This document shows positions 36,123 through 46,655 of a stretch of DNA of 64,000 bases, piece by piece. The notes below the pieces were generated by a model. The model saw only the letters and a list, made by a program, of their open reading frames with translations, ran no database searches and had not been told where the DNA came from. Numbering within the stretch: the first letter of the stretch is position 1; every line of letters starts with the position of its first letter. The stretch comes from Arctopsyche grandis (Eukaryota > Arthropoda > Insecta > Trichoptera > Hydropsychidae), in assembly GCF_051622035.1 (NCBI RefSeq), contig NC_135362.1, positions 6,327,501 through 6,391,500 of the forward strand, given 5' to 3'. A program made the position numbers and the translations under genes.

Positions 36123-36769
36123 TTTGAGCTGTATAATATATGCTATAAGAAATTGATCTTAGAAACGGTTTGTTATGGAAATGTCAAACTGAAGTCACAA
36201 CAATGACAACTGACAGTAAAATGAAGTGCTGCTAGATTCTCTATCTTAGCTTTTTTACTCGGTCGGTCAACTTAATTGGAAGTTATTGAATAATAAACAT
36301 ATTTGACAACTTTTTGTGCCCTTAATGGTGCTCCTATTGTAAGTTAAAAATATTTGTCGTATACAGGACATTTCTTACAAAACAATATTTCTAAATATGC
36401 ATTTCAATGATTAACGGCATTGAAGTGGTGAAGTGGTGATGCACATTTATGAAAATTAATTTATTTTCTTGAATGCCCTAATGAAATTCTAAAAAATATT
36501 GGTTAAAATTATACTTAGTGATCATTACATTTTACAGTTTTAACATTTAATTGCGCTTTATCACTGAATCACAAATTTTTCATCAAAGACAAAAGTTGTT
36601 TGGTAGGTGTATTTGTTCCTGGTAAACAACTTATTCAACATCAATATTCAACTAATTTGCCAATATTTTTGTAAAAAACATCATTTTCGCCGAAGACTCT
36701 GAATATTTTAATCCATCTAATTATTAGATAAAATACGTTATATTCTTTAGTAATCACCAATTTAGTAGT
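36123..36769. other. BBS9 upstream region, no gene seen
   Basis: AT-rich sequence upstream of the BBS9 start codon. No TATA box was identified with confidence. Any ciliary X-box is too degenerate to call. Confidence 0.45.
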
Positions 36770-37308
36770 CGGTTTCCCGGCCTATGGAAATTCAGTTGAG
36801 TTTGAAAGAGGATCGTTTATTTTCGTTCAATTGTTACAATGGTTATTGTATGTACGAAGAGGTTTCTTCGGAGATGTGATCTGGTTGAACTCCAGAGATT
36901 CACTCTGGTGTTGTGGGCTGCTGCGTTGCTTTATATACGTCTTGGGTTGGAGCGTGTCGCGTGCAAATGCTTTGTCTTCGTTTCCAGAACATGTGTGTTA
37001 AAAACACGTGTGACCTATTTTCGATGCGCGTGCATTCGGTGCGTGCGTTGACCTATTTATGAGGCGCGTGCAGTATAGCTGGGGTCGGCGTCGTTCGTTT
37101 GCCACGAGTAAATGTCTTTTTATGACACGTGTGTTCGGTATCCTGATGACATCACTGTGGGGTATCGTTTGTTTTACGATCAAACGATGAACTCTTTTTT
37201 CTGGAATGGTCGAAGGGTCGTTGCCCTTGAGTTATGCGTTTTTGGACAGGATCGATGATGAGATTGCTGGTTTTGATGTATTAGCACAAGTTGTACTATA
37301 TTCCTACA
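36770..37308 (-). mobile_element. Solo LTR-like repeat, minus orientation
   Basis: On the minus strand it starts TGTAGGAATATAGTACAACT and includes a CGTATATAAAGC TATA box (about 36943-36932) and AATAAACGATCCTC (about 36820), in the order expected for LTR U3 and R. The plus-oriented relative is 40983-41515. The right boundary is approximate. No Gag or Pol sequence adjoins it. Confidence 0.65.
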
Positions 37309-37409
37309 ATTCGATAAAAAAAAGTGTACTTGTTTTATTTCACGACTTACCACGAAAACCTATAAGAATAGTTACCCGGTTTATGTTTTATTTTATTCAT
37401 TACTCGGCG

Positions 37410-37740
37410 TATACAAAATATGAAGTAAATAACGAAGGGAGATATGAAACGGAATATGTAGGTGGGAAGTATGACAAAGGTGTTCAGGTGGAGAGTGTAA
37501 AGAGATTGAAATCACAGTGGGTGGGTAACGTATCTAGAAGAACCAACGATAGATGGGCAAAATAAGTGCTCGAATGGTACTTGAGAGATTGTAAAAGGTG
37601 TAAAGAAAGACACAGGGGCAATAAGTGGACGAAATAAATAAAAATGTTTGGAATGAAATGGATGAGAGTTGCTCATGATAGAGACGTATGGAAATGTATT
37701 GGAGAATGTTGGATGGTGAATGTTGTCTCACTCGCCCTAT
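37410..37740 (+). pseudogene. C-terminal fragment of another LINE reverse transcriptase
   Basis: The frame encodes KRLKSQWVGNVSRRTNDRW, then after a stop VLEWYLRDCKRCKERHRGN, and MKWMRVAHDRDVWKCIGE. This matches the conserved C-terminal pattern of many insect endonuclease/reverse-transcriptase elements (lysine-rich block, G-H-x-x-R-R, RW, VLEW, W-x-x-x-A-x-DR-x-W). There are two in-frame stops. It lies about 240 bp upstream of the Tim9 start codon. Confidence 0.7.
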
Positions 37741-37983
37741 TCCCATAACATAAATTTATCATGAATTATCAGTGTTGTATTATTTTAATTTAAGTGGCCA
37801 ATGACTAATATGTCTTTCACAAATAACAAGAAAAAGACTTAGAATTTAAAAAATATTAATATATGTAAAGTATTTCGAGTGAGAACAGGAAGTGACGCTG
37901 TTGCTGTTATGGCCAAAACTTCAAGCTGTCAGTGTAGAAGTTAGGTTAGATTGAGTCGAGTTTTTGAATTGCAATTAATCATC

Positions 37984-38417
37984 ATGTCTCTGCCGTCCGG
38001 GCCGGAGATCACCGAAGCTGATCAGATCAAAACGGTACTCCTCATCAACTTCGAGCGATTTGATGCAATAATAATATCAAATTCAATAATAATAATATTT
38101 TTTATATAATTTTCCAGTTCAAAGAATTCCTCGTTTCGTATAACAAACTCTCCGAATTATGCTTCACCGATTGCATCCACGACTTCACATCCAGGACAAT
38201 TAAAAAATCCGAGGTTTTTATTTCACCCAATTTCGAATACATACTGTAAATACTCTTTTATTTAATTTTATGCATCGAATTTCAGGATAACTGTGCTCTC
38301 AATTGCATGGAGAAATTTTTGAGGATGAACCAAAGAATAACGCAACGGTTTCAGGAGTATCAAATGACTGCTAACGAAAATGCAATAGCCATGGCTCAAA
38401 AAGTCAATCTACAGTGA
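37984..38417 (+). CDS. Tim9: Mitochondrial import chaperone Tim9 (3 exons)
   Basis: Tim9 pairs with Tim10 in a hexameric chaperone of the mitochondrial intermembrane space that escorts hydrophobic carrier proteins to the TIM22 translocase. Exons 37984-38034, 38118-38213 and 38286-38417 all join in phase 0 through GT-AG introns of 83 and 72 bp, giving 92 residues, the usual size. The twin CX3C motif is complete: CFTDC in exon 2 and CALNC in exon 3, which form the two disulfides. The family blocks [19 protein letters not shown] and [11 protein letters not shown] are present. The start [14 protein letters not shown] is in frame directly after an ATTAATC leader. There is no targeting presequence, as expected for this family. 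The gene is convergent with the secreted-protein gene; about 410 bp separate the two stop codons. Confidence 0.95.
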
Positions 38418-38696
38418 CGAGAATGCCATATTTAATTTGTTATATAGTTACGTATCTGTCAATGTAATATTGATATGTGAAATTAGATCGTTTAAAAATA
38501 ACATTTTGCTTCGTCTAATTAGCTAATTTGCGTATGTGTTTTACAAACATTTTCAACAATATATAATAATATGATGATACTTATGTACATGTAAAATACT
38601 AATTGAAAGTGAGTTCAGTATTTAAGTTGATTAATGGTCTTTTGCAAATCGTTTAAGTGTTCTTTTATTATAAACGTTTGATTTTTTGTATCTGTT

Positions 38697-38702
38697 AATA
38701 AA
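38697..38702 (+). terminator. Probable Tim9 polyadenylation signal
   Basis: AATAAA about 280 bp after the Tim9 stop codon, in the short space shared with the convergent gene. The cleavage site was not determined. Confidence 0.45.
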
Positions 38703-38826
38703 ATGTTATAAAAATATTTATGCTTTCTTCTTGTACACTTAAATTTTATTGTTTTAAATAATACATTAAAATCTAACATTCTACACAAAATAAATATATT
38801 TTATAAATAATAAATAAATTAAATTA

Positions 38827-40068
38827 TCAGTATTCGTAATAGTAATCGTCCCGTTCGTTCTTTTTCGGCCTGTAGTGTCCAAAGTTATTTGCTCCGTCAT
38901 AGTCATGATAATGATTGAATCCTTGTCTGCTATGTTGGTTGTGATTGCTTGAATGTCCTTGTTGAATTTTCTTGGGACGTATAATGTATTTGTGCTTAAT
39001 GATGTGTCCTGTATTCTTCTTTGACCACGAATGCTTGTCGTGTCCCTTGTTCTTTTTCTCTTTGGGTTTATAGTGAATTTCTTCACTATCGTCTTCCATT
39101 CCGTGATATTCGCCGCCATGGTGATGATCAAAGTCTCCACCGCCCATCGATTTGCCGAAATGTTTCGATGTGTGGATCACCGTCTGGATCACAGGTATCC
39201 TAATTGGATATGGATGGGGTACGTTCACCTTGACTTCCTTCTCTACGTTGTAGGGCACGTGTTTTGTTATCGGGATCGGTATATTTTTAATCACCGGATA
39301 CGGTGTTATCTTTTCGAATGGTATTTGTAGTTCTTTGATGATAGAAACTGGCACTGGTTTGTAATGTGGTACTTTGATCGGGTAAGGATGAGGTATCGGG
39401 ACCAGGATTGGATAAGGCACTGAAATGTGGAATGGTTTTGAAATCCCAACTGGAACATGTTTGATCGACGGTATCGCTACCGGTTTTGTAACATCGATAT
39501 GTTCACCGAGAGTCTCAATCTTGGAAGTTTCGTAGGTATTTTGTGGACTGAAATCGGAATTGAAGTGTCCTTGGTCCTTGAACGAGTTTATGAATGGAAT
39601 ATGTAAGGCTTCGTCCTCGCCGCCGAATCCCTCTTCTCCGAATTGATGGTCGTTTCCAAACTTAGCGTAGTGTGAAAACAGATGAGTGTTACTCGAACTG
39701 GTGTCGAGGTTTGTATCGTCAAAATTATTCGAAGATTGAAGGTTCAGGTAGTTTTCACTGCTTGGGTTATTGTTATAGTCTTGTCTGCTGGAATAACTCA
39801 CCGCTTGCCAAGGATTGTCTCTGAATAAAGTATATGGATTGTAGTCTAGACTGGTCACTTTTGTTTGTAAAACAACGCATATTACAAACACCTGAAAGAA
39901 GACAACAAAAATTACATATTTATAATTTGAATGGCTGAGTCACAGTTTCGGATAAAATCAAACGGTAATAATATAAAACAATTATGTAAAGAGTGAATTG
40001 TAATTTACATTTTACACTTTTGCATTGATTATTAATTATGCTGCCGACGTATAATTTACGCGAAACAT
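38827..40068 (-). CDS. Secreted Pro/His-rich cuticle-like protein (2 exons)
   Basis: Exon 1 (40068-40060) codes only Met-Phe-Arg and is followed by a GTAAAT donor. Exon 2 (39891-38827) begins right after a TTCTTTCAG acceptor in phase 0, so the long frame's apparent GTG start is an internal Val. The 357-residue product opens MFRVFVICVVLQTKVTSLDY, which reads as a signal peptide. A Ser/Asn-rich region follows, then a repeat region with VPVG, HPYPIKVPHYKPVPV, ITPYPVIKNIPIPITK and HPYPIRIP (about residues 140-245), then a Lys/His-rich tail with PKEKKNKGHDKHSW and a YYYEY end. Alternating Pro-x-Pro repeats with basic His-rich ends are typical of insect extracellular-matrix and cuticle proteins (Vajk-like); the exact family is not certain. 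Confidence 0.85.
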
Positions 40069-40381
40069 TTGGGTCATTTTGGCGTGTCCACTAGGTGTAG
40101 CAAAACGAAATCAATTTTCCCTTTCAAATAGATTTTTTTTTGTTGCCAATTACTCTAATGTATTCCAAAATCATCGTCTCACTTTCGAGTAATTGTATAT
40201 TTTTTTTAATTTATTCGTTATTTAGGTTTAGTCACCTTTGTCAAATTACACATATGTACATGTACGTAGTTAGCGTTCACCGTTTCAGAACACTGTTCCT
40301 GTACCGTAACTAAATATGTAAGTAATTTTGTGTAAATTTTTCTTTCCAAGATTCTAGATGAGATAAGCACAACATATTTAT

Positions 40382-40764
40382 CGATGCGGTGCAAACGATC
40401 GAAAAGCGCCAGACAGACTGAACCACAGATTAACGACACGTGTACCTTATGCGTGCGCACTGCTCGCACTTACACTAAGCGAAATCTATCCGAAGTCTCG
40501 ACATACCTACCCTGTATACGTTCTGTGCTTCTGATACTTTAGTTCCGAATTATCCCTTATTAAATTATTAAAAACTCGCCAGAAAGATCCAACTCAATTT
40601 TAATAATTACCATTTTAATAATTGCATCTGTGCACATCGAAAGGTTACTCGTCATCTGATGTGCAATTTTTCATTCGTGAAGTCGAGAATTGCGTTTAAA
40701 GCAGCCATCCAGTTAATCTGTGGTTCAATCTGTCTGGCGCTTTTCGATCGTTTGCACCAAACCC
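40382..40764. mobile_element. Mutator-like MITE, second copy, 9-bp duplication
   Basis: CATATTTAT occurs at 40373-40381 and 40765-40773. The left end CGATGCGGTGCAAACGATCG pairs with the right end CGATCGTTTGCACCAAACCC over at least 50 bp (GAAAAGCGCCAGACAGA shared). The right arm (40574-40764) matches both arms of the 14604 element. The left arm is replaced by other sequence after about 40432. Confidence 0.75.
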
Positions 40765-40982
40765 CATATTTATACTTCATATTCAAAATATTTAGAATTC
40801 CACTGTGGAACTAATCCATAAATGTTTCAAATACTACTTTTACTAAACGAACCTTACTGTTACTATTTTTTATACAAGGATAATTGCAAGAAATTTAGAA
40901 TAAATACAATTTTCTTTATAGAATTTAAAATGTGCTTGTATGTTTGTTCAATGCTTGCGTGCGGGCCTTTTAGATTTAGGGA

Positions 40983-41515
40983 TGTAGGAATCTAGCACAA
41001 CTTGTGCTATTACGAATCTAAATCACTGATCTCATCATCTATCCTGTACAAATACGCATAACTCAAGGGCAACGACCCCTTCGACCATTCCAAAAGAAAG
41101 AGTTCATCGCTCGATCGTAAAACGAACGGCGATGTCATCAGGATACCCTAACACGCGTCTGAAAAGTCATTAACGCGTGACATGCCCGCATTCTCAAACG
41201 AACGACGTCCTATCGCTGACCCTATAAACCACACATGTACCGAGCACGCGCTTCGAAAATAGGCCAACACGTGTGCCCAACACACGTGTCCTGGAAACGA
41301 AGACAAAGCATTTGCGCGCGGCAAGCTCCAACCCAGAACGTATATAAAGCGACACAGCAGCTCCAGACGCCAGAGTTGACCTCTGAAGTTCAACCAGCTC
41401 ACTTCTCCGAAGCTCAACCTCTTCGTACATACAATAACCATTGTAACAATTGAACAAAAATAAACGATCCTCTTACAAACACAAACGATGTTTTCTTAGA
41501 CCGGGACACGGTCAA
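40983..41515 (+). mobile_element. Solo LTR-like repeat, plus orientation
   Basis: Starts TGTAGGAATCTAGCACAACT, containing a perfect palindrome TAGCACAACTTGTGCTA. It has a TATA box CGTATATAAAGCG at about 41339 and AATAAACGATCCTC at 41459. It matches the minus-oriented copy at 36770-37308 throughout. The 3' boundary is approximate, and no clear target duplication was found. Confidence 0.65.
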
Positions 41516-41619
41516 CACATCGGTCCCGCGTACTAAAGGGACTCAAAGGGTTTTTAAATAAAAAAATACTATAAAATTTTTCAAATAAGTCGTAAAAATT
41601 TACTTAAAATTATTCATAA

Positions 41620-41798
41620 AGGTCTGACCGCACTATGCGTCTGCGACACGAACGGCAACGTGCGGCAAAATATTGTTTGTATGAAATTGTATGACATATA
41701 ACGCACTACGCGTCACGCGACAGAGTTGCCTTTTGTATCAACTTTGCAGTGTTGTGTCGTGCTGCAGCAGTCGACGGCCGCATAGTGCAGTCAGACCT
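41620..41798. mobile_element. PIF/Harbinger-like MITE, TAA duplication
   Basis: A 179 bp element with inverted ends AGGTCTGACCGCACTATGCG and the reverse complement of AGGTCTGACTGCACTATGCG, flanked by TAA (41617-41619 and 41799-41801). A 3 bp TWA duplication is the Harbinger hallmark. Internal sequence is GC-richer than its surroundings and non-coding. Confidence 0.8.
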
Positions 41799-42149
41799 TA
41801 AGACTAATGGAAGCACTAGTTAAAAGTTTATACTCCTAATTGCGAGTCGAATTTTGACGATTTTGTACTTCTTCTCACGACATTTAATAGTTTTCCGTTA
41901 TGGTACAATTATAATAATTGTCTACAATAAAACCAAAGTTAAATTAAAAAAGTAATGGTTGGTAAAATATTTTCGTTTCATTTCTGTATTGCGAATCTTC
42001 AGATTTCTTTCTGAAACTCTAAAGACACGTTCTCGTATTTGATATCGTTCGAGATTTTCGAATTGTTATTTTATTTTAAATGAAATATTTGATAACGTGA
42101 TTTAATATAGTTTTTTTTTTCAAATAAATAAAATACTAAAAGAAATTTG

Positions 42150-42290
42150 ATGAGTCAACTCAGGCTCTGCGAATTAGCAATATTATCCATTGAACATGAA
42201 GAAGCTTCTAAAATGTCTTTGAATGATGTAAATTGCAGAATTTGCGATTTTGAAGGCAAGGAAAAAGAACATTTAAATTATGTGAGTTAA
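42150..42290 (+). pseudogene. hAT transposase C-terminal fragment
   Basis: A 46-residue frame (MSQLRLCELAILSIEHEEAS, then KMSLNDV) fits the conserved C-terminal dimerisation region of hAT transposases (LxxLAxLSIExExAxKLDxxDVIxxFA). Downstream (about 42325-42378), the minus strand reads CAGTGGCTTAACTAG, then GGGCCCAGATGCAAATG. This is the typical terminal sequence of ZMYM-type hAT elements. So this is the 3' remnant of a hAT element; its catalytic region and other end were not found. Confidence 0.65.
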
Positions 42291-42378
42291 TTATCAATTT
42301 AATTTAAAGTAAAAATACTAAAGGAGGGCCTTTTACTTACATTTGCATCTGGGCCCAATGTTTCTAGTTAAGCCACTG

Positions 42379-43484
42379 ACCTCATACCTTATTTTAAATC
42401 CAACTTATGTGTATGTAAATGGATTCACCAAAGTCTTGAACAATGCTAGAACTTTTCAACTATTTATGTAATTTAAATTATCATAATAATTTAACTACTT
42501 GGTAATAATATGCATATATAATTGTTTATTACTAGACCTTAGCAACTGCAAATATACCTAGCGTTTCCCATACCAACATTATTTAGTTCTTTATATATGT
42601 ATGTATGCAGGGCTTTTTTTTATCACATAGTGGAATGGCGTTCAGGCACTTTTTTTCGTGGAACTTTTAATGCTTCAAAAGCAATTAGTCAAAACAATGT
42701 TTGCGTATATATAATCACAATCCATATTTATATAATTCGTCAAAATTCGGCAAAGGAAAAGCTGCTTTAAATGATATTTCATTATAAATTTCCTTAGTAA
42801 AGAAAATATTGTCAAGAAGTGAGTTCTGGAACCTTTTTTTTTTTTAAATTCCCTGTTTGTACATATGTATATGTTTGCCAACAAATTAAATCGTCAGTTT
42901 TATTAAATAAATGGTCTGTAACTTAGAAAAATGTGATAATACTCTACTATATAAATAAAAATAAACGGTCAGTAGACCGCTTATTGTATAAGTATTAAGA
43001 ATTTTCTGACAAACAAAAAATAGTCAAGCAGTCAGTGACCAAATAAATCCATACCTATATATGTTTGGTTCAATTACCATATTAGCAACTGATTACTTTG
43101 ATAATAAAATTAGAAAGAGCGATTAAGTAATAGCGTAATATAAATTAAATTATTAGAACTGCAAAAAATACTAAAAATTCAATTTGATTTAATGATTTAA
43201 TACAATCACTTAAATTAATATTGAATAATGAAAACTAACTTGAAAATGTTTCAACTTATCAATAGCGACATATGGAAATGAAATAGTATCAATTCAACAT
43301 TAAAATTAAAGTATTACCCGCCACACTTTTTTTACGAACTCCATTATTCATGAATGATTAGAGATTTTGGTCACACATTGATTTTTGTCTGAATTTAGAA
43401 AATATATACTACATACATATAATGTATAGACTTCAATAATGAAATATAAAAATTTTATTTAGATACGAATACAATTTTTATAAA
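42379..43484. other. AT-rich intergenic DNA, no gene seen
   Basis: CTCTACTATATAAATAAAAA near 42950 resembles Helitron 5' ends (TCTACTATAT), but no matching 3' end was located. No supported gene. Confidence 0.35.
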
Positions 43485-43690
43485 GGAAAAAATAGGTTTT
43501 TGAGCTCTTTTTCCTATTATGCTGTAGATTAACATTAGAATAATATAATACTATGATTACTAACCAAATTAAATTAAATTGTAAAATAGAAAATGATCAG
43601 TAGATCAGTAGCTACTAAACTAGATATAAAATGTATTGCGTACATAATTTCGTAATAATAAAAAGCATTTAAAAATCAAAAAAATAAATA
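43485..43690 (+). repeat. Jockey-type LINE 3' UTR fragment
   Basis: Nearly identical to 45010-45205 (CTCTTTTTCCTATTATGCTG, AGAAAATGATCAGTAGATCA, ATAATAAAAAGCATTTAAAA) and ends in an A-rich tail. No coding part remains. Confidence 0.75.
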
Positions 43691-44639
43691 AATATAGGAA
43701 AACTACATGTACAAAATTGTAAACGTCGAGATGCAATTTCAAATGCAAAATAAGGAGAGCAAAAAACTTATTCATTTATGTACATTCAAATTAAGCGGAT
43801 TGCTTTTGATCCAATTAGTTAAAAAATGTTATGTTAAACCAATACCAATTAAAAATGAACTTGCAAGCCATTTTAATCCCATTCCCCAGTTTTATTTATA
43901 TATGTATTTAAATATATATATATTATATTTCTATACAACAACTTGAATCAAAATATTGTAAAGAAATAGACTTTCAGTCGAATATCATTTACTATTAAGC
44001 ATATTCTGATTTATTTACCAAAATCAGTATAGAAAATATTAATAATATAAAACCTTTAAAAAAACGTACCGGTGCCGATAGTCGATGCAACATGTTGGTT
44101 GTTTTAGCTTTTTGTTTGGATATGTAGCACTAGACAGCAAACAACAGTCTATGATCGTCTCAATGTGTGATATGCAGTGTACGATCTGTGATTTTATTAT
44201 ATATATGGAACATTTTAGAGAGGGGACGCAGCGAGAGCTCGGCTGAAAAATTCACTCTATTCACCTCCCCTCTCTCCCTTTCAAGTTTGCAATGATATAT
44301 TAATTACATATTAATATTTGAATTTAATTGGATTTATCATGTTAATTCAATAATGAACATATTTATGTATGTATTGAACGAGTTTCTAATTTTTGACATG
44401 ATTTGATAGATTTATGTACGAATTATTCAGTATTTTTTTCTCAAATAATGTATGTATGTTATTTGTTTTACAAAAACATATTTTTAAAACAGATATTTAT
44501 CAATATGTTCAGTTTGAACATATAAACATCCAGAGAAGATAGTTGACCCTAATATATTTCAACAATCATAATGAGATATATCAATACTTCAATATACATA
44601 TGTTAGTTTAATTATATCGCGCGCCCATATTACCATTAT

Positions 44640-45205
44640 TAACCTATGCTTCACCTGTATGGAATAACGCCTCGAATACTAACCTTTTCAAGCTCCAAAT
44701 AATACAAAATGAATCTCTAAAAATAATTTATAATACACCCATATATACTAACTTGAAAAAACTGCATGCCATATATAATATTCCGTTTGTTACAGACATT
44801 ACTAAAAAACTAACCAGTAGATTCTATGACAGAATCACTAATAACCATACTAACACACTTGTGAAGAGTCTCGATGATTACAACAAAATGTCTATACCCT
44901 TCAGGTATAAACACAGATTACCTAAACACAATCTGCTTTAGGTCATCGACTTTAGAGAGTCTTTAATTAATATTATGTATTAGATGTATTATGAACATTT
45001 ATAAGGATTATAAATAGGTTTTTGAGCTCTTTTTCCTATTATGCTGTACATTAACATTATAATAATATAATACTATGATTACTAACCAAATTAAATGAAA
45101 TTGTAAAATAGAAAATGATCAGTAGATCAGTAGCTATTAAAATAGATATAAGATGTACTGTGAACATAATTTCGTAATAATAAAAAGCATTTAAAAATAA
45201 AAAAT
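44640..45205 (+). pseudogene. Jockey-type LINE 3' fragment
   Basis: The C-terminal frame (KKLHAIYNIPFVTDI, FYDRITNNHTNTLVKSLDDY, FRYKHRLPKHNLL-stop at 44941) is very close to the copy at 23700-24230 and shares its 3' UTR. 5'-truncated just upstream of the CTATGCTTCACCTGTATGG block. RYKHRLPKHNLL is typical of jockey-clade C-termini. Confidence 0.8.
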
Positions 45206-45280
45206 ATATATATGTAAGTTTAAACAATATGGAAATTTGTTTCAATTATTCTCGAACAATCCTCGAAGTTTATAAATAAA

Positions 45281-45490
45281 TCTAATATATAATTTCGAAA
45301 GAGACTTTGTATGTAAGTATTGTTAGTTTGGGAATTTCGTAAACAAGTCAAAATTTCTGACGACAAGTCGATTTTCTTTTTTCGATTCATATAAATTTAA
45401 TAAAAAAACAAATGAATATTTACTATTAGATTCGCCATGTTTACGCTGTTTATATTACAAATACTGAGCGAAGCCGGGTAAAACAACTAG
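45281..45490 (+). mobile_element. Complete short non-autonomous Helitron-like element
   Basis: Starts TCTAATATATAATTTCG and ends AACAACTAG, with A at 45280 and T at 45491, so it lies exactly in an A|T target with no duplication, as Helitrons do. Its 3' half matches the ends at 8400-8500 and, inverted, 46075-46140. At 210 bp it is non-coding. Confidence 0.65.
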
Positions 45491-46074
45491 TACAAATAAA
45501 GACAAATTTTATTTTTTCATATAATTAAATGGATAACTTTCACCTTTTTGTTTTAATATTAATATGAATAATGTAAATTTCAAGTTCAGCATTTTTTTTT
45601 TGTTTTTTGCCAACTTAGTGTGTGGCTTTGCATGACCGTGTTTAATTAGCATAATAATTATTCTTCTGCACCTTTATAAAATTATTCGTCTTGTACAAAA
45701 ATTTACTCTCTAATGGAATATGCGTTATTATTTGGAAATAACTTTGACACGAAGTGGGAACATTCACATTAGATCGCCAAATTATAAATGTGTATCACCG
45801 TGTTATTCCACATAATGAGAAAAAGTTATTAATAATTCACAAGATGAATTATAATTGCGTTTGATTTTCATCTCATGCATTATTAACGACTGTTTGTTTT
45901 TAATTCTTATATAATAGCGTCTTCCATTAATGGTATTGATCATGTATGATAAGATAAATCTTATGTTGAATCTAAGAAACTGTGGATATTATGTTCAAAA
46001 GCCATATTTCAACGACCAAATACTTTTGAAAATTGAATATGTATTGAAAACAAAGGAATATGAATATAATACTA

Positions 46075-46655
46075 CTAGAGGTATTACCCGGCTTCGCTCA
46101 GTATTTGTAATATAAACCGCTTAAACATAAATAATCTAATTGTAACTGAAGAGTAAATAACTAATCTAATAGTAACTAATCCGGAACTGAATCAGGATTC
46201 TGGAAACAGAACTGAAAACGGAATCAGAATCCAGAACTGAAACAGGAATCGAGAACTGGAACTGAAAAGGTAATCCAGATCCGGAACGGAAACGTACCCG
46301 GATCCGAAACTGAAAAAGGGATCCGGATCCAGAACTGAAACAGAAAAAAGGAATCCGAAAACAGAACTGAAAAAGGAATCGGAACTGAAAAAGTAATCCG
46401 GATCTGGAATTCAAACAGAAATCCAGAACCCGAATTAAAAAAGGAATTGAGATCCGGAACTGAAACAGGAATCAGGATCCAGAATTGAAAAAGGAATCCG
46501 GAACTGAAACAGGAATCGGGAACCAGAACTGAAAAAGGAATCCGGATCCGGAACCGAAAAAGTAATAGAAATCGAAATCGATATCAATATTGTCTTCATA
46601 GAAAATTTTATTTTTTCGATAACGTCACGGATTCTTTAAAGATATATTAAAGATG
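46075..46655 (-). mobile_element. Helitron-like element with internal minisatellite
   Basis: The minus-strand 3' end is GCGAAGCCGGGTAATACCTC then CTAG (46078-46075) and T. The interior (about 46180-46565) is a degenerate tandem array of units like GGAATCCGGATCCGGAACTG, about 25 bp each. The same array, decayed, occurs in the 8200-8500 relative. The 5' boundary is uncertain. Confidence 0.6.

Noticed and set aside
36160-36200. A candidate ciliary X-box upstream of BBS9 (ATTTCCATAACAAAC-like)
   Set aside because: Only a partial match to the RFX half-sites; too degenerate to call without comparison to orthologs.
39891-39893. A GTG start for the cuticle-like protein
   Set aside because: The codon directly follows a TTCTTTCAG acceptor; a three-codon upstream exon (40068-40060) supplies the ATG and completes the signal peptide.
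40000-40059. Other ATGs upstream of the cuticle-like gene
   Set aside because: AAAATG followed by TAAATT gives no usable coding exon; only ATGTTTCGC plus a GTAAAT donor restores frame and signal peptide.
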